The notes beneath the pieces were generated by a model that was given only the letters and a program-made list of their open reading frames with translations, made no database searches and had not been told where the DNA came from. This document shows, piece by piece, positions 1-8,093 of a DNA stretch of 64,000 nucleotides (the stretch's first letter is position 1; each line of letters opens with the position of its first letter). This stretch comes from Alcanivorax jadensis T9 (GTDB taxonomy: Bacteria; Pseudomonadota; Gammaproteobacteria; Pseudomonadales; Alcanivoracaceae). The stretch spans positions 1 through 64,000 of the forward strand of contig NZ_ARXU01000005.1 of NCBI RefSeq assembly GCF_000756655.1. Direction: 5' to 3'. A program made the position numbers and the translations under genes.

Positions 1-180
1 GCGAATTCACGCCCGGGGCGGGTAACGGGGCCCTTCGCCTTGCGAGCAAGGCTCCAACGATCCGGCCCTCCCCATGCCGAGCGAATCACGAATCCGCCGT
101 TGGAGCTTTGCTTGCAAAGCGAATTCACGCCCGGGGTGGGCAGCGGAGCCTTTCGCCTTGCGAGCAAGGCTCCAACGGTT
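1..180. repeat. REP-like cluster at left edge
   Basis: Three hairpin-type units are present. Two direct copies of about 60 bp (1-60 and 119-178) each end in CTTCGCCTTGCGAGCAAGG followed by CTCCAACG. An inverted unit lies at 97-123 (CCGTTGGAGCTTTGCTTGC...GCGAA). The alternating orientation is typical of REP/BIME clusters. It lies upstream of the molybdopterin oxidoreductase and I see no gene in it. Confidence 0.75.
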
Positions 181-282
181 TCGCGGTGGGGTGGCGCATC
201 GTTTCCGATTAAGTCATGGCATCCTCCTTGCACCTCTGCTATCAAGAACATTCCAAGCCATAGCGCCAGGACGAGGTCACGG

Positions 283-2532
283 ATGAAACAGACGCATTAC
301 CACACCTGCAATCTCTGCGAAGCCATGTGCGGTATCGAGATCGAGCACCGCGGTGACGAGATTCTGGCCATCCGTGGCGACAAGGACGACCCGTTCAGCA
401 AAGGCCATATCTGCCCCAAGGCCGTGGCCCTGCAGGACCTGCACCACGACCCGGACCGCCTGCGCCACCCGGTGAAGCGTACCGCTGACGGCTGGGTGCC
501 GATCAGCTGGGACGAAGCCTTGGACGAGACCGCCCGGCGCCTGCATAACATTCAGGAAGTCCACGGCAAAGACTCGGTCGCCCTCTATTTCGGCAACCCT
601 ACTGCCCACAACCACGGGGCGCTCTTTACCCTGTTGCCCTTCGTCAAAGCCCTGCGCAGCCGTCAGCGCTACAGCGCCACGTCTGCAGATCAGCTTCCCC
701 ATATGCTGGCTGCCTGGCAGCTGTTCGGCCACCAGGCCCTGTTTCCCATCCCGGATGTGGACCGCACCGACTACTTCCTGATCATCGGCGGCAATCCGCT
801 CGCGTCCAACGGCTCCATCATGACCGTGCCGGATGTGAAAGGGCGCCTGAAAGCCATCCAGAAACGCGGCGGCAAGGTGGTGGTCATCGACCCGCGCCGT
901 ACCGAAACCGCCAAGATGGCCGACGAGCATCACTTCGTGCGCCCCGGCACTGACGTTTACCTGTTGCTGGCCATCGCCCAGGTATTGTTCGAAGAGCTAC
1001 TGGTGGCGCCGGGCCGGCTGGACGACATCCTCGATGGCAAGAAGGACATGGCCCGCCTGGTCGCCAACTGGAAACCGGAGAAAGTGGCCGAGACCGTGGG
1101 CCTGCCCGCCGATGCCATCCGCAAGCTGGCCCGCGACATCGCCGCAGCACCCCGCGCTGCCATCTACTCCCGCGTGGGTGTCACCACCAGCGCGCACAGC
1201 ACCCTCAGCGCCTGGCTGGTGTATGTGATCAACATCCTCACCGGTAACCTGGACCGGGAAGGCGGCGTCATGTTCACCAAGCCCGCCTTCGATATCGTGG
1301 CCCTCGGCGCCCTCAGCGGCGACACCGGCAGCTTCGACCGCTACCGCAGCCGGGTGCACGGCTACCCGGAATTCGGCGGCGAATTCCCGGTGACGACCCT
1401 GGCCGACGAAATGCTCACCCCGGGCAAGGGCCAGGTGAAAGCCTTTGTCTCCCATGCCGGCAACCCGGTGTTGTCCTGCCCGGATGGCCAGAAACTGGAT
1501 CAGGCCCTGAACAACCTGGATTTCATGGTCAGCATCGACTTCTACATCAACGAAACCACCCGCCACGCGGACATCATCCTGCCGCCGACCGGGCAACTGG
1601 AGCACGCCCAGTTCGATCCCATCTTCCAGGCGGTGGCCGTGCGCAACGTGGTGAAATTCACCCCGGCCCTGGTCGCCAAGCCTGAAGGCGCGTTACACGA
1701 TTGGGAGATTCTCAACGGCCTGACCACCCGGCTGAATCGCCTGCGCGCCCGGGACCGCAAAACCCGCCTGCAAATTGCCGCCACCGACCGTTTTGTCCGC
1801 AGACTGGGTGACCGCGGGCTAGTGGATCTGGGTCTGCGTCTGGGGCCCTACGGCACCGGCGGCAAGGTGCTGGACGACCTGCGCCGCAACGGATTGCACT
1901 CGCTGCCCAAAGTGGCCTGGAAGGTCCTCAGAGGGGAACGTAAGGGGCTGACCCTGAAAAAGCTGTTGGCAGAACCCCATGGCATAGACCTGGGCCCGCT
2001 GGAACCCATGCTCCCCGAGCGCCTGTTCACCCGGGATCAGCGCATCAACCTGGTGCCGGCCCTCTATTTCCGCGCCCTGCAAGGGCTGCCGGCGCCCAAA
2101 CCGGTGGCGCCAGAGCAGATGCTGATGATTGGCCGTCGCCACATCCGCAGCAACAACTCCTGGATGCACAACAGCCAGCGGCTGGTAAAAGGGAAGGGCC
2201 GCTGTAACGCCATGATTCACCCGGACGATGCCAAACGGCTGGCCGTGGCAGAGGGTGATGATGTGGTCGTCAGCACCCCGTCCGGCACCATCACCCTGCC
2301 AGCCTGGCTTTGCGACGACATCATGCCCGGCGTCATCAGCGTCCCCCACGGCTGGGGCCATGATCGCGAAGGCGTGCAACTGGGTGTCGCCCGCAAGGTG
2401 GCAGGGCAGAGCGTCAACGACATCATCGGCAGCAGCCGGGTGGAAGCTGTCACCGCCATGGCCCAGCTCAACGGCATTCCGGTAACCGTGGAACCCGCAA
2501 AAGGTGCCAAAAGCCGGAAGAAGGCGGGGTAG
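283..2532 (+). CDS. Molybdopterin-dependent oxidoreductase, [4Fe-4S]-containing
   Basis: A 749-residue catalytic subunit of the molybdopterin oxidoreductase (DMSO reductase/formate dehydrogenase-like) superfamily. Cys9, Cys12, Cys16 and Cys44 form the N-terminal CxxCxxxC...C [4Fe-4S] motif. The central region carries the Mo-bisMGD binding folds, including IIGGNPLASNGS and VVVIDPRRTETA. The C-terminal molydopterin dinucleotide-binding domain contains IHPDDAKRLAVAEGD and PHGWGH. The reading frame is open from position 40, but homology begins at ATG 283, which is preceded by AGGACGAGG. No Tat signal is visible, so it is probably cytoplasmic. No partner subunit lies nearby and the substrate cannot be told from sequence. 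It is probably unrelated to the polysaccharide locus. Confidence 0.9.
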   Translation: MKQTHYHTCNLCEAMCGIEIEHRGDEILAIRGDKDDPFSKGHICPKAVALQDLHHDPDRLRHPVKRTADGWVPISWDEALDETARRLHNIQEVHGKDSVALYFGNPTAHNHGALFTLLPFVKALRSRQRYSATSADQLPHMLAAWQLFGHQALFPIPDVDRTDYFLIIGGNPLASNGSIMTVPDVKGRLKAIQKRGGKVVVIDPRRTETAKMADEHHFVRPGTDVYLLLAIAQVLFEELLVAPGRLDDILDGKKDMARLVANWKPEKVAETVGLPADAIRKLARDIAAAPRAAIYSRVGVTTSAHSTLSAWLVYVINILTGNLDREGGVMFTKPAFDIVALGALSGDTGSFDRYRSRVHGYPEFGGEFPVTTLADEMLTPGKGQVKAFVSHAGNPVLSCPDGQKLDQALNNLDFMVSIDFYINETTRHADIILPPTGQLEHAQFDPIFQAVAVRNVVKFTPALVAKPEGALHDWEILNGLTTRLNRLRARDRKTRLQIAATDRFVRRLGDRGLVDLGLRLGPYGTGGKVLDDLRRNGLHSLPKVAWKVLRGERKGLTLKKLLAEPHGIDLGPLEPMLPERLFTRDQRINLVPALYFRALQGLPAPKPVAPEQMLMIGRRHIRSNNSWMHNSQRLVKGKGRCNAMIHPDDAKRLAVAEGDDVVVSTPSGTITLPAWLCDDIMPGVISVPHGWGHDREGVQLGVARKVAGQSVNDIIGSSRVEAVTAMAQLNGIPVTVEPAKGAKSRKKAG

Positions 2533-2867
2533 TTAAAACGTTTCGCCATGGAAGCATAGTTCCCCCTGGCCGTTGGAGCTTTGCTTGCAAAGCGAAGGGG
2601 TTTGGTTTTGGCATGGTGCCAGCTTCTTGCCCTTCGCCTTGCGAGCAAAGCTCCAGCGGCCAGGGTCCGCTAGACCGGTCATCGGTTGGAACAAGCGAAG
2701 CGCAGTAACGCCTGAAAGGCGGCCCGAAGGGTGAGCGTAGCGAATAGCGTTGCTCGCAAAGCGAATGACCCCAGCCCCCGGCTCACCCCGTTAAGCAGCC
2801 CCCTCAAAAACGCATTCACCTCGCCTTGTCCCACCTTGCGGCAATCTACGCGTAAAGGAGAATCCCA
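2533..2867. repeat. Intergenic REP/BIME cluster
   Basis: This 335-bp gap holds a long near-perfect inverted repeat, arms 2566-2599 and 2630-2663 (34 bp with 3 mismatches), built from the GTTGGAGCTTTGCTTGCAAA type of REP. A second repeat follows at about 2680-2765 (GCGCAGTAACGCCTGAAAGG...), which recurs at about 4410-4490. The inverted repeat could act as a transcription stop between convergent read-through signals. No gene is seen. Confidence 0.75.
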
Positions 2868-3392
2868 ATGCGCCGCATCCTCATCATTGTGAGTCTGATC
2901 ATGCTGCAAGCCTGCCAAACCCACCCGCAAGACCCCATCCAGATCGCAGACAATCTGAACCTGGATCGTTTCATGGGCGATTGGTATGTGATCGCCAACA
3001 TCCCCACCTTGCCTGAAAAGGGCGCCTACAATGCGATGGAGAACTACAAACGCATCGGGCCCAACAAGATCGCCACCACTTTCACCTTCCGTAAAGGTGG
3101 TTTCGACGGGGAGTTCAAGCGCATGACCCCCACCGGTTTTGTCAGCGATGTGGACCCGGCCATCTGGGGCATGCGTTTTATCTGGCCCTTCAAGGCAGAC
3201 TTCCGCGTGCTGTATGTGGACGAGGACTACCAGACCACCATTATCGGCCGGGAAAAACGCGACTATCTCTGGATCATGGCCCGCCAGCCGCATCTCAGCG
3301 AAGCCACCTACAGCAAACTCAAGAACATCGCCCGCGATCGGGGCTACAAACTGGACGACCTGCAGGAAGTGCCCCAGCAGTGGGATGAATAA
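2868..3392 (+). CDS. Lipocalin family outer-membrane lipoprotein (Blc-like)
   Basis: A 174-residue protein with a lipoprotein signal ending at Cys16 (lipobox LQAC). The first lipocalin signature is GDWYV (Gly37-Asp-Trp39), and a later Arg-containing strand (REKRDYLWIMARQP) resembles bacterial lipocalins. Length and arrangement match Blc/lipocalin-2-type proteins, which bind lysophospholipids or fatty acids at the outer membrane. The start has a clear AAAGGAG at the correct distance. It is flanked by REP clusters on both sides, so it is probably transcribed alone. Confidence 0.88.
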   Translation: MRRILIIVSLIMLQACQTHPQDPIQIADNLNLDRFMGDWYVIANIPTLPEKGAYNAMENYKRIGPNKIATTFTFRKGGFDGEFKRMTPTGFVSDVDPAIWGMRFIWPFKADFRVLYVDEDYQTTIIGREKRDYLWIMARQPHLSEATYSKLKNIARDRGYKLDDLQEVPQQWDE

Positions 3393-3412
3393 CCTGCCGA
3401 GGTGATTTGCCC

Positions 3413-3496
3413 ACTTCGCCTTTCAGGCCAGGCTCCAACGCCAGTACTGACCCCTCCCTCACCCGTTGGAGCTTTGCTCGCAAAGCGAATTGGCGG
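3413..3496. repeat. REP pair downstream of lipocalin gene
   Basis: Two oppositely oriented REP-like units: CTTCGCCTTTCAGGCCAGG then CTCCAACG at 3415-3440, and GTTGGAGCTTTGCTCGCAAA then GCGAA at about 3464-3490. Same family as the copies at 1-180 and 2566-2663. Confidence 0.65.
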
Positions 3497-3645
3497 GTAA
3501 CGGAGCCCAACGCTTGCCCTTCGGGCTGGCTTTCAGGCTTTACTGGGAACCGCTTGTTCCAACTGCTCCGTTATCCTCTCCCCCTTGAAATCCATCCCCA
3601 ACCCTCCATCACTGAACTACCAGACAAGACAAGGAAGGAGCCCCC

Positions 3646-4281
3646 ATGAAAGTCCTGATCGCCGGCGCCAATGGCAAAATCGGTCGCCGCCTGATTCCCC
3701 ACCTGGTAGCTGACAATATTCAGGTGCGCGCCATGGTCCGTGACCTGAGCCAGAAGGCCGACCTGGAGATGCTGGGCGCCCATGAAGTGGTGAAAGCAGA
3801 CCTGGAAGGGGATTGCAGCCAGGCCCTGGAAGGCCAGGATGCGGTCATCTTCACCGCCGGTTCGGGCCCCCACACTGGCCCTGAAAAAACCATCGACGTG
3901 GACCAGAACGGCGCCATCAGCCTGATCGACCAGGCCAAAGCGCAAGGAGTAGGGCGCTTTATCATGGTCAGCTCCATGCGTGCCGACGACCCGGAGTCCG
4001 GCCCGGAAAAAATGCGCCATTACTTCGCGGCCAAGGGCAAGGCTGACGACCACCTGCGCGCCAGTGGGCTCGATTACACTATCGTCCGCCCCGGCCGTCT
4101 TACCGAGGAGCCGCCCCTGGAAAAAGTGAAGGTTGCTGAGAAGTTGAAAGATTTTGGCGACATATCCCGGGAAGATGTCGCTAAAGTTCTTTCGGAAACG
4201 GTCCGCCGTGCGTTGCGCAAGAAGGAATTTGACGTCATTTCCGGTCCAACCCCAACCCGCGACGCCCTTGATGGGCTCTAA
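3646..4281 (+). CDS. NAD(P)-binding atypical SDR (NmrA/YwnB-like)
   Basis: A 211-residue protein with an N-terminal Rossmann motif (IAGANGKIGRRL, residues 4-15) and the compact length of atypical short-chain dehydrogenases that bind NAD(P)H. The segment SSMRADDPE, followed by a region ending in GLDYTIVRPGRL, matches this group. Many such proteins act as sugar/flavin reductase-like or redox-sensing proteins, and the substrate here is unknown. The start is supported by AAGGAAGGAG. It sits between REP clusters and appears monocistronic, just outside the polysaccharide locus. Confidence 0.82.
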   Translation: MKVLIAGANGKIGRRLIPHLVADNIQVRAMVRDLSQKADLEMLGAHEVVKADLEGDCSQALEGQDAVIFTAGSGPHTGPEKTIDVDQNGAISLIDQAKAQGVGRFIMVSSMRADDPESGPEKMRHYFAAKGKADDHLRASGLDYTIVRPGRLTEEPPLEKVKVAEKLKDFGDISREDVAKVLSETVRRALRKKEFDVISGPTPTRDALDGL

Positions 4282-4684
4282 GCTAAAATTCCATCGGCCC
4301 CAATCGTAGGAGCTATGCTCGCATGGCGAACTGTTTCTAACCCTTTCGCCATGCGAGCATAGCTCCTACGGTTCCATATCCCGCCCCTGCCTAACGACCA
4401 AGCCCCCGTTGGAGCAAGCAAAGCGCAGTAACGCCTGAAAGGCGGGGCGGAGGTTGAGAGCAGCGAATAACGTTGCTCACAAAGCGAACGTCCTGCGGTA
4501 CGGGGGCATAGCACTTCGCCTTTGCCAGCAAAGCTCCAACGGTTTGGTAAACCTGCCGGGTCGCTTAGCCTGAACCTCCTGCTTTGTCAGACAATGCTCC
4601 TGCCCCGGATCAGACACTAAGCTACTATTTGCCGCCTGGCATTAGCCGCAAAGCTCGAATTTCTTGAGCTAGCGTAGTAATCCC
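4282..4684. repeat. Intergenic REP region before wzi
   Basis: Contains a perfect 26-bp inverted repeat, arms 4305-4330 and 4345-4370, with a 14-bp loop (REP of the GTAGGAGCTATGCTCGCATG type). A second repeat family follows at about 4408-4545, copies of which occur at 2680-2765. The remainder to 4684 shows no gene. This marks the boundary between flanking genes and the capsule export operon. Confidence 0.75.
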
Positions 4685-4713
4685 TTAGCATTACGGTAAA
4701 CAAACTGTAAAAT
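4685..4713 (+). promoter_or_regulatory. Candidate sigma-70 promoter for the wzi/wza operon
   Basis: TTAGCA (4685-4690) and TAAAAT (4708-4713) are separated by 17 bp, in AT-rich DNA about 85 bp upstream of wzi. The boxes match the consensus at 4/6 and 5/6 positions. No RfaH ops/JUMPstart element was recognised nearby. This is a visual call only. Confidence 0.4.
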
Positions 4714-4797
4714 GCGGCCTTTTGTCATATAGCTGACAAGACTAAGCACGCATAATGCGCCACTTGTTGTACACCACCAGAAGGATAGGACGTCCTA

Positions 4798-6318
4798 GTG
4801 CGGTTATCTCCCTCCCTAACTCGATGGATCGGAGCCCTGTGTATCGGCTTCAGCGCATCCTCCCAGGCTGCTGCTCCTTGGGTGCAGGCTGGTGATCTGA
4901 CGGCGCGCCATCATATTGAAGCCCTGCAAAGCCAGGGGTGCCTCAAGGGCATCACCCTGACCTGGCCAATCAGCTGGGCCGCGCTCATGAAAGGCTATCG
5001 CCTGGCCTTGGCGGGACAAACCCCCGACCAGGTCAGCGCCTGTAAAAACCAACACTCTGCCTATCTGCAGCAAGCCCTGGAGCAGACCCGCCAGGCTTCT
5101 AGCGGCGCGCAATTGACCATTGGCGGCGCAACTCAAGAGCCGCTCTACACCAGTTTCTCCTCCCAGGTAGAAGATGAAGCCACCAGCCAGATCGCCCTCT
5201 ACAGCATGGGCGAGCACTGGGCGGCAAACCTGGCGGTGGGCTACGTGGATGGCGAGCGTGATGACACCCATCTGCGTTTCGACGACACCTACCTGGCCGG
5301 CATCGTCGGCAACTGGCAGCTTGGCGTCGGCGCCATCGACCGCTGGTGGGGCCCGGGCTGGCAGAGCTCCCTGGCCCTGTCCAACAACGCCCGCCCGGTT
5401 CCCGGGTTATGGGTTTCACGGCAGGTGCCGTTAGCACCGGAAAGCCCTTGGCTAAGCTGGATCGGGCCTTGGGACCTGCAGGTCATTGCCGGACAACTGG
5501 AAAATGACCGCGTTGTGCCGGAAGCTCGCTTGCTCGGCGCTCGTTTCGTCTTCAGCCCGATGGATTCCCTGCAGATTGGTCTGACCCGGCTTGCCCAGTG
5601 GGGGGGGGAAGGGCGTCCGCAAGATCTGGATGCTTTAACAAATGCGGTGATTGGCCGTGATAATGGCCAGACGTCAGGCCTTAAGAAAGGCGAGGATCCC
5701 AGCAATCAGATTGCCGGTTTTGACTTCCGGCTTTCTCTCACCCCTGGTGATGTGCCTACCGGATTTTATGGTCAGTTCATGGGTGAAGATGAAGCAGGGG
5801 GGTTGCCCTCGAAATTCTCCTCACTGGCAGGGCTGGATATGGTTACCGCCTTTGGGAATGGCTCCCAGCGTTTTTTCCTGGAAGCCACGGAAACGGTGGC
5901 GGGTAGCTGGCTCAGTGAGCGTCGGCTCAATACTGCACTGGAGCATAGCACTTACCGATCCGGCTTCCGTCACTACGGACGCACGATGACCTCCACCTGG
6001 GAGGGCGATGCCCGTGTCGCGACATTAGGCCTACAACAGTTTTTCCGCAACGGTGTCACCGTTGCGCTGAATGTGTCCCGCGCGACGCTGAATCAGAGCG
6101 GCATGATACGTGCAGTGGTAGCCGAGGATGGCGCTGCAACCTTGCAGTCTATCCAGGAGCAGGATATCTCTCTCGCTGAAATGCGCCTTCAACACCCTTT
6201 TGTAGGTGGAGAGCTGGATTGGCTGTTTTCGGCCTCTGACAAGGCACTTGTAACCACCCTTGAGAAGCAGGATAAATGGACTGTTGGTCTTAAATGGACA
6301 AGAAAATTCGAGTGGTAA
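4798..6318 (+). CDS. wzi: Capsule assembly protein Wzi family
   Basis: A 506-residue protein with a signal peptide (hydrophobic segment ending near SSQAAA, about residue 25) and many alternating beta-strand segments. The features fit the Wzi outer-membrane beta-barrel family, which anchors group 1-type capsule to the cell surface. Typical features include WWGPGWQSSLALSNNARP and the C-terminal strand ending in aromatic Trp. The start is GTG with AGGATAGGA upstream. It is the first gene of a wzi-wza-wzb-wzc export block, with 11 bp to the next gene. A promoter candidate lies at 4685-4713. Confidence 0.88.
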   Translation: MRLSPSLTRWIGALCIGFSASSQAAAPWVQAGDLTARHHIEALQSQGCLKGITLTWPISWAALMKGYRLALAGQTPDQVSACKNQHSAYLQQALEQTRQASSGAQLTIGGATQEPLYTSFSSQVEDEATSQIALYSMGEHWAANLAVGYVDGERDDTHLRFDDTYLAGIVGNWQLGVGAIDRWWGPGWQSSLALSNNARPVPGLWVSRQVPLAPESPWLSWIGPWDLQVIAGQLENDRVVPEARLLGARFVFSPMDSLQIGLTRLAQWGGEGRPQDLDALTNAVIGRDNGQTSGLKKGEDPSNQIAGFDFRLSLTPGDVPTGFYGQFMGEDEAGGLPSKFSSLAGLDMVTAFGNGSQRFFLEATETVAGSWLSERRLNTALEHSTYRSGFRHYGRTMTSTWEGDARVATLGLQQFFRNGVTVALNVSRATLNQSGMIRAVVAEDGAATLQSIQEQDISLAEMRLQHPFVGGELDWLFSASDKALVTTLEKQDKWTVGLKWTRKFEW

Positions 6319-6329
6319 TTGGATAAACT

Positions 6330-7469
6330 ATGAAGGCAAAAATGATTTCTTTGGGCCAACATTTAGCCCTTTTCACTGTTGTCCTATTAGCCGGATGTAC
6401 CGTAGTACCCGGCTCATATCACTCGCCGACCCCTGGCTGGTTTATTGACGAAACAGAAACGCCTCAAGGAAAGCCGCTACCGGATGTAGTAAAGGTACAT
6501 GCTATTGGAACGGCTATTCTGGATCAAAAAGCGCTACCTCCCCAGGAAAAACCGGTTCCACAGGAGCTGAACCTTTCCGATAAAGAATACGATTACACCG
6601 TGGGGCCGGGGGATGTGTTGCAGATCATCGTCTGGGATCACCCGGAACTGACAATACCCGCAGGGGCCGAACGCAGTTCTGCAGAATCCGGTAACTGGGT
6701 TCATAACGACGGGACTATTTTTTACCCCTATGTAGGAATTATAAAGGTTGCAGGCCTAAAGGTTACTGAAATCAGGGATATGGTCACTGACCGCCTTTCC
6801 AAGTATATCGAAGACCCGCAAGTGGACGTGTCGGTTGCCGCCTTCAGGCATAAAAAAATATACATCACCGGAGAGGTTGAAGAGCCAGGCCTTTATCCCG
6901 TTACCAACGTTCCAACCCGGCTCATTGATGCCATGGGTGAAGCCGGCGGGCTGACCTCCCAAGCCGACTGGAGCAGTGTTGTGCTTACTCGGGGTGGCAA
7001 GGACTATCGTCTCTCCCTCAGAGATATCTACCAATTTGGCAATACCGCCCAGAATGTCTTACTGCAGCCTAACGACGTGATCAATGTAAACCCGGTTACG
7101 GACGCCAAAGTGTTTGTACTGGGTGAGGTAGGACAAGCTTCCAGCCTGCAAATGGGGCGAAATGGCTTGACCCTTGCCGAAGCACTGGCCGAAAACGGTG
7201 GTTTAAACCAGCAGGAGTCCAATGCCTCAGGAGTCTTTGTCTTCCGCAAGGCTCTCCCAGAGTTGGATCATGGCATTGATGTTTACCAGCTAAATGCGAA
7301 AGATGCAGCGGCATTGGTGTTGGCAGACAGCTTTGAGCTCCAGGAGCGGGACATTGTCTATGTTACCGCCGCGCCACTCGTTAAATGGAACAGGGTACTT
7401 CGCTTGCTGCTACCTTCCATGACGACCTTGCTTCTCGGCGTCAGAGCCGAGGAATCATTGAGCGAATAA
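6330..7469 (+). CDS. wza: Polysaccharide export outer-membrane lipoprotein (Wza)
   Basis: A 379-residue lipoprotein with lipobox LLAGC (Cys at about residue 24), a polysaccharide export domain starting at YTVGPGDVLQIIVWDHPE, and two following SLBB-type repeats (KIYITGEVEEPGLYPV and KVFVLGEVGQASSL). Length and order match Wza, the octameric channel that carries capsule or exopolysaccharide across the outer membrane. The stop codon overlaps the start of the phosphatase gene (TAATG), indicating translational coupling. A second in-frame ATG at 6342 is a possible start. Confidence 0.94.
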   Translation: MKAKMISLGQHLALFTVVLLAGCTVVPGSYHSPTPGWFIDETETPQGKPLPDVVKVHAIGTAILDQKALPPQEKPVPQELNLSDKEYDYTVGPGDVLQIIVWDHPELTIPAGAERSSAESGNWVHNDGTIFYPYVGIIKVAGLKVTEIRDMVTDRLSKYIEDPQVDVSVAAFRHKKIYITGEVEEPGLYPVTNVPTRLIDAMGEAGGLTSQADWSSVVLTRGGKDYRLSLRDIYQFGNTAQNVLLQPNDVINVNPVTDAKVFVLGEVGQASSLQMGRNGLTLAEALAENGGLNQQESNASGVFVFRKALPELDHGIDVYQLNAKDAAALVLADSFELQERDIVYVTAAPLVKWNRVLRLLLPSMTTLLLGVRAEESLSE

Positions 7470-7903
7470 TGCCCATGTTCGAACGTGTACTTGTGGTTTG
7501 CGACGGCAATATCTGTCGCAGCCCCACCGTAGAGGCAATGCTGAAGCGGGAAAAGCCAGGCTTGAAAGTCTCTTCCGCCGGTTTGTTAGGGCTGGAAGGG
7601 CATGACATGGAGCCCACCGCCAGAAAAGTGGCACAGCAACATGGGTTGCAATGTGAGCTGCACACGGCAAGAAAGCTGACCGGTGAACTATGTCGCGATA
7701 ACGATCTTATCCTTGTCATGGAAAGCCACCAGAAAGATCGGTTGAGTCAGCGTTATCCTGAAGCAAGCGGAAAAGTGTTTCTGCTTACTCAGTGGAATGG
7801 GAAACATGACATTCCCGATCCTTACAGGCGTGGGCACGAGGCATTTGAAAGAATCTATCCAATGATGGAAGTGGCCACACGAGCCTGGGCTGAAAAGTTA
7901 TAG
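7469..7903 (+). CDS. wzb: Low-molecular-weight protein tyrosine phosphatase (Wzb)
   Basis: A 144-residue phosphatase that dephosphorylates the Wzc tyrosine kinase to permit polymer export. The catalytic P-loop VCDGNICRSP is at residues 10-19 (nucleophile Cys11, Arg17). The general-acid loop IPDPYRRG lies near residue 112. The start ATG 7469 overlaps the wza stop; ATG 7475 is an alternative. The reading frame is open back to 7385, but that part overlaps wza and lacks homology. Length is the family norm. Confidence 0.94.
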   Translation: MPMFERVLVVCDGNICRSPTVEAMLKREKPGLKVSSAGLLGLEGHDMEPTARKVAQQHGLQCELHTARKLTGELCRDNDLILVMESHQKDRLSQRYPEASGKVFLLTQWNGKHDIPDPYRRGHEAFERIYPMMEVATRAWAEKL

Positions 7904-7956
7904 AGCAACACCGCACGGCCAGGATGCAGCGTATAACCTGACTGCAAGCGATGGTT

Positions 7957-8075
7957 TTGTAGGAGCGTCGCTTGAGACGCGAACCCTCGAATGCGGGGCC
8001 CAAAGGGCTAGGTTTGAAAGGACAAAAAAACCATCGTCCCTCAAGCGGAACTCCTACAGAGAGCTCCTACGGTAC
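7957..8075. repeat. REP-like hairpin pair between wzb and wzc
   Basis: A TGTAGGAGCGTCGCTTGAGA unit followed by CGCGAA at about 7959 is paired with inverted sequences CCCTCAAGCGGAACTCCTAC and CTCCTACGG up to about 8071. Same family as the copies at 10.3 and 12.0 kb. It separates wzb from wzc inside what would otherwise be one operon. Confidence 0.65.
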
Positions 8076-8093
8076 ATAAATAACGGATAACCA

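Noticed and set aside
1-180. CRISPR-like repetition at the left edge
   Set aside because: The repeats are palindromic REP hairpins in alternating orientation without regular unique spacers; no cas genes are present.
4282-4797. JUMPstart/ops (RfaH) element upstream of wzi
   Set aside because: I searched by eye for GGCGGTAGC and the longer JUMPstart pattern and did not find it.
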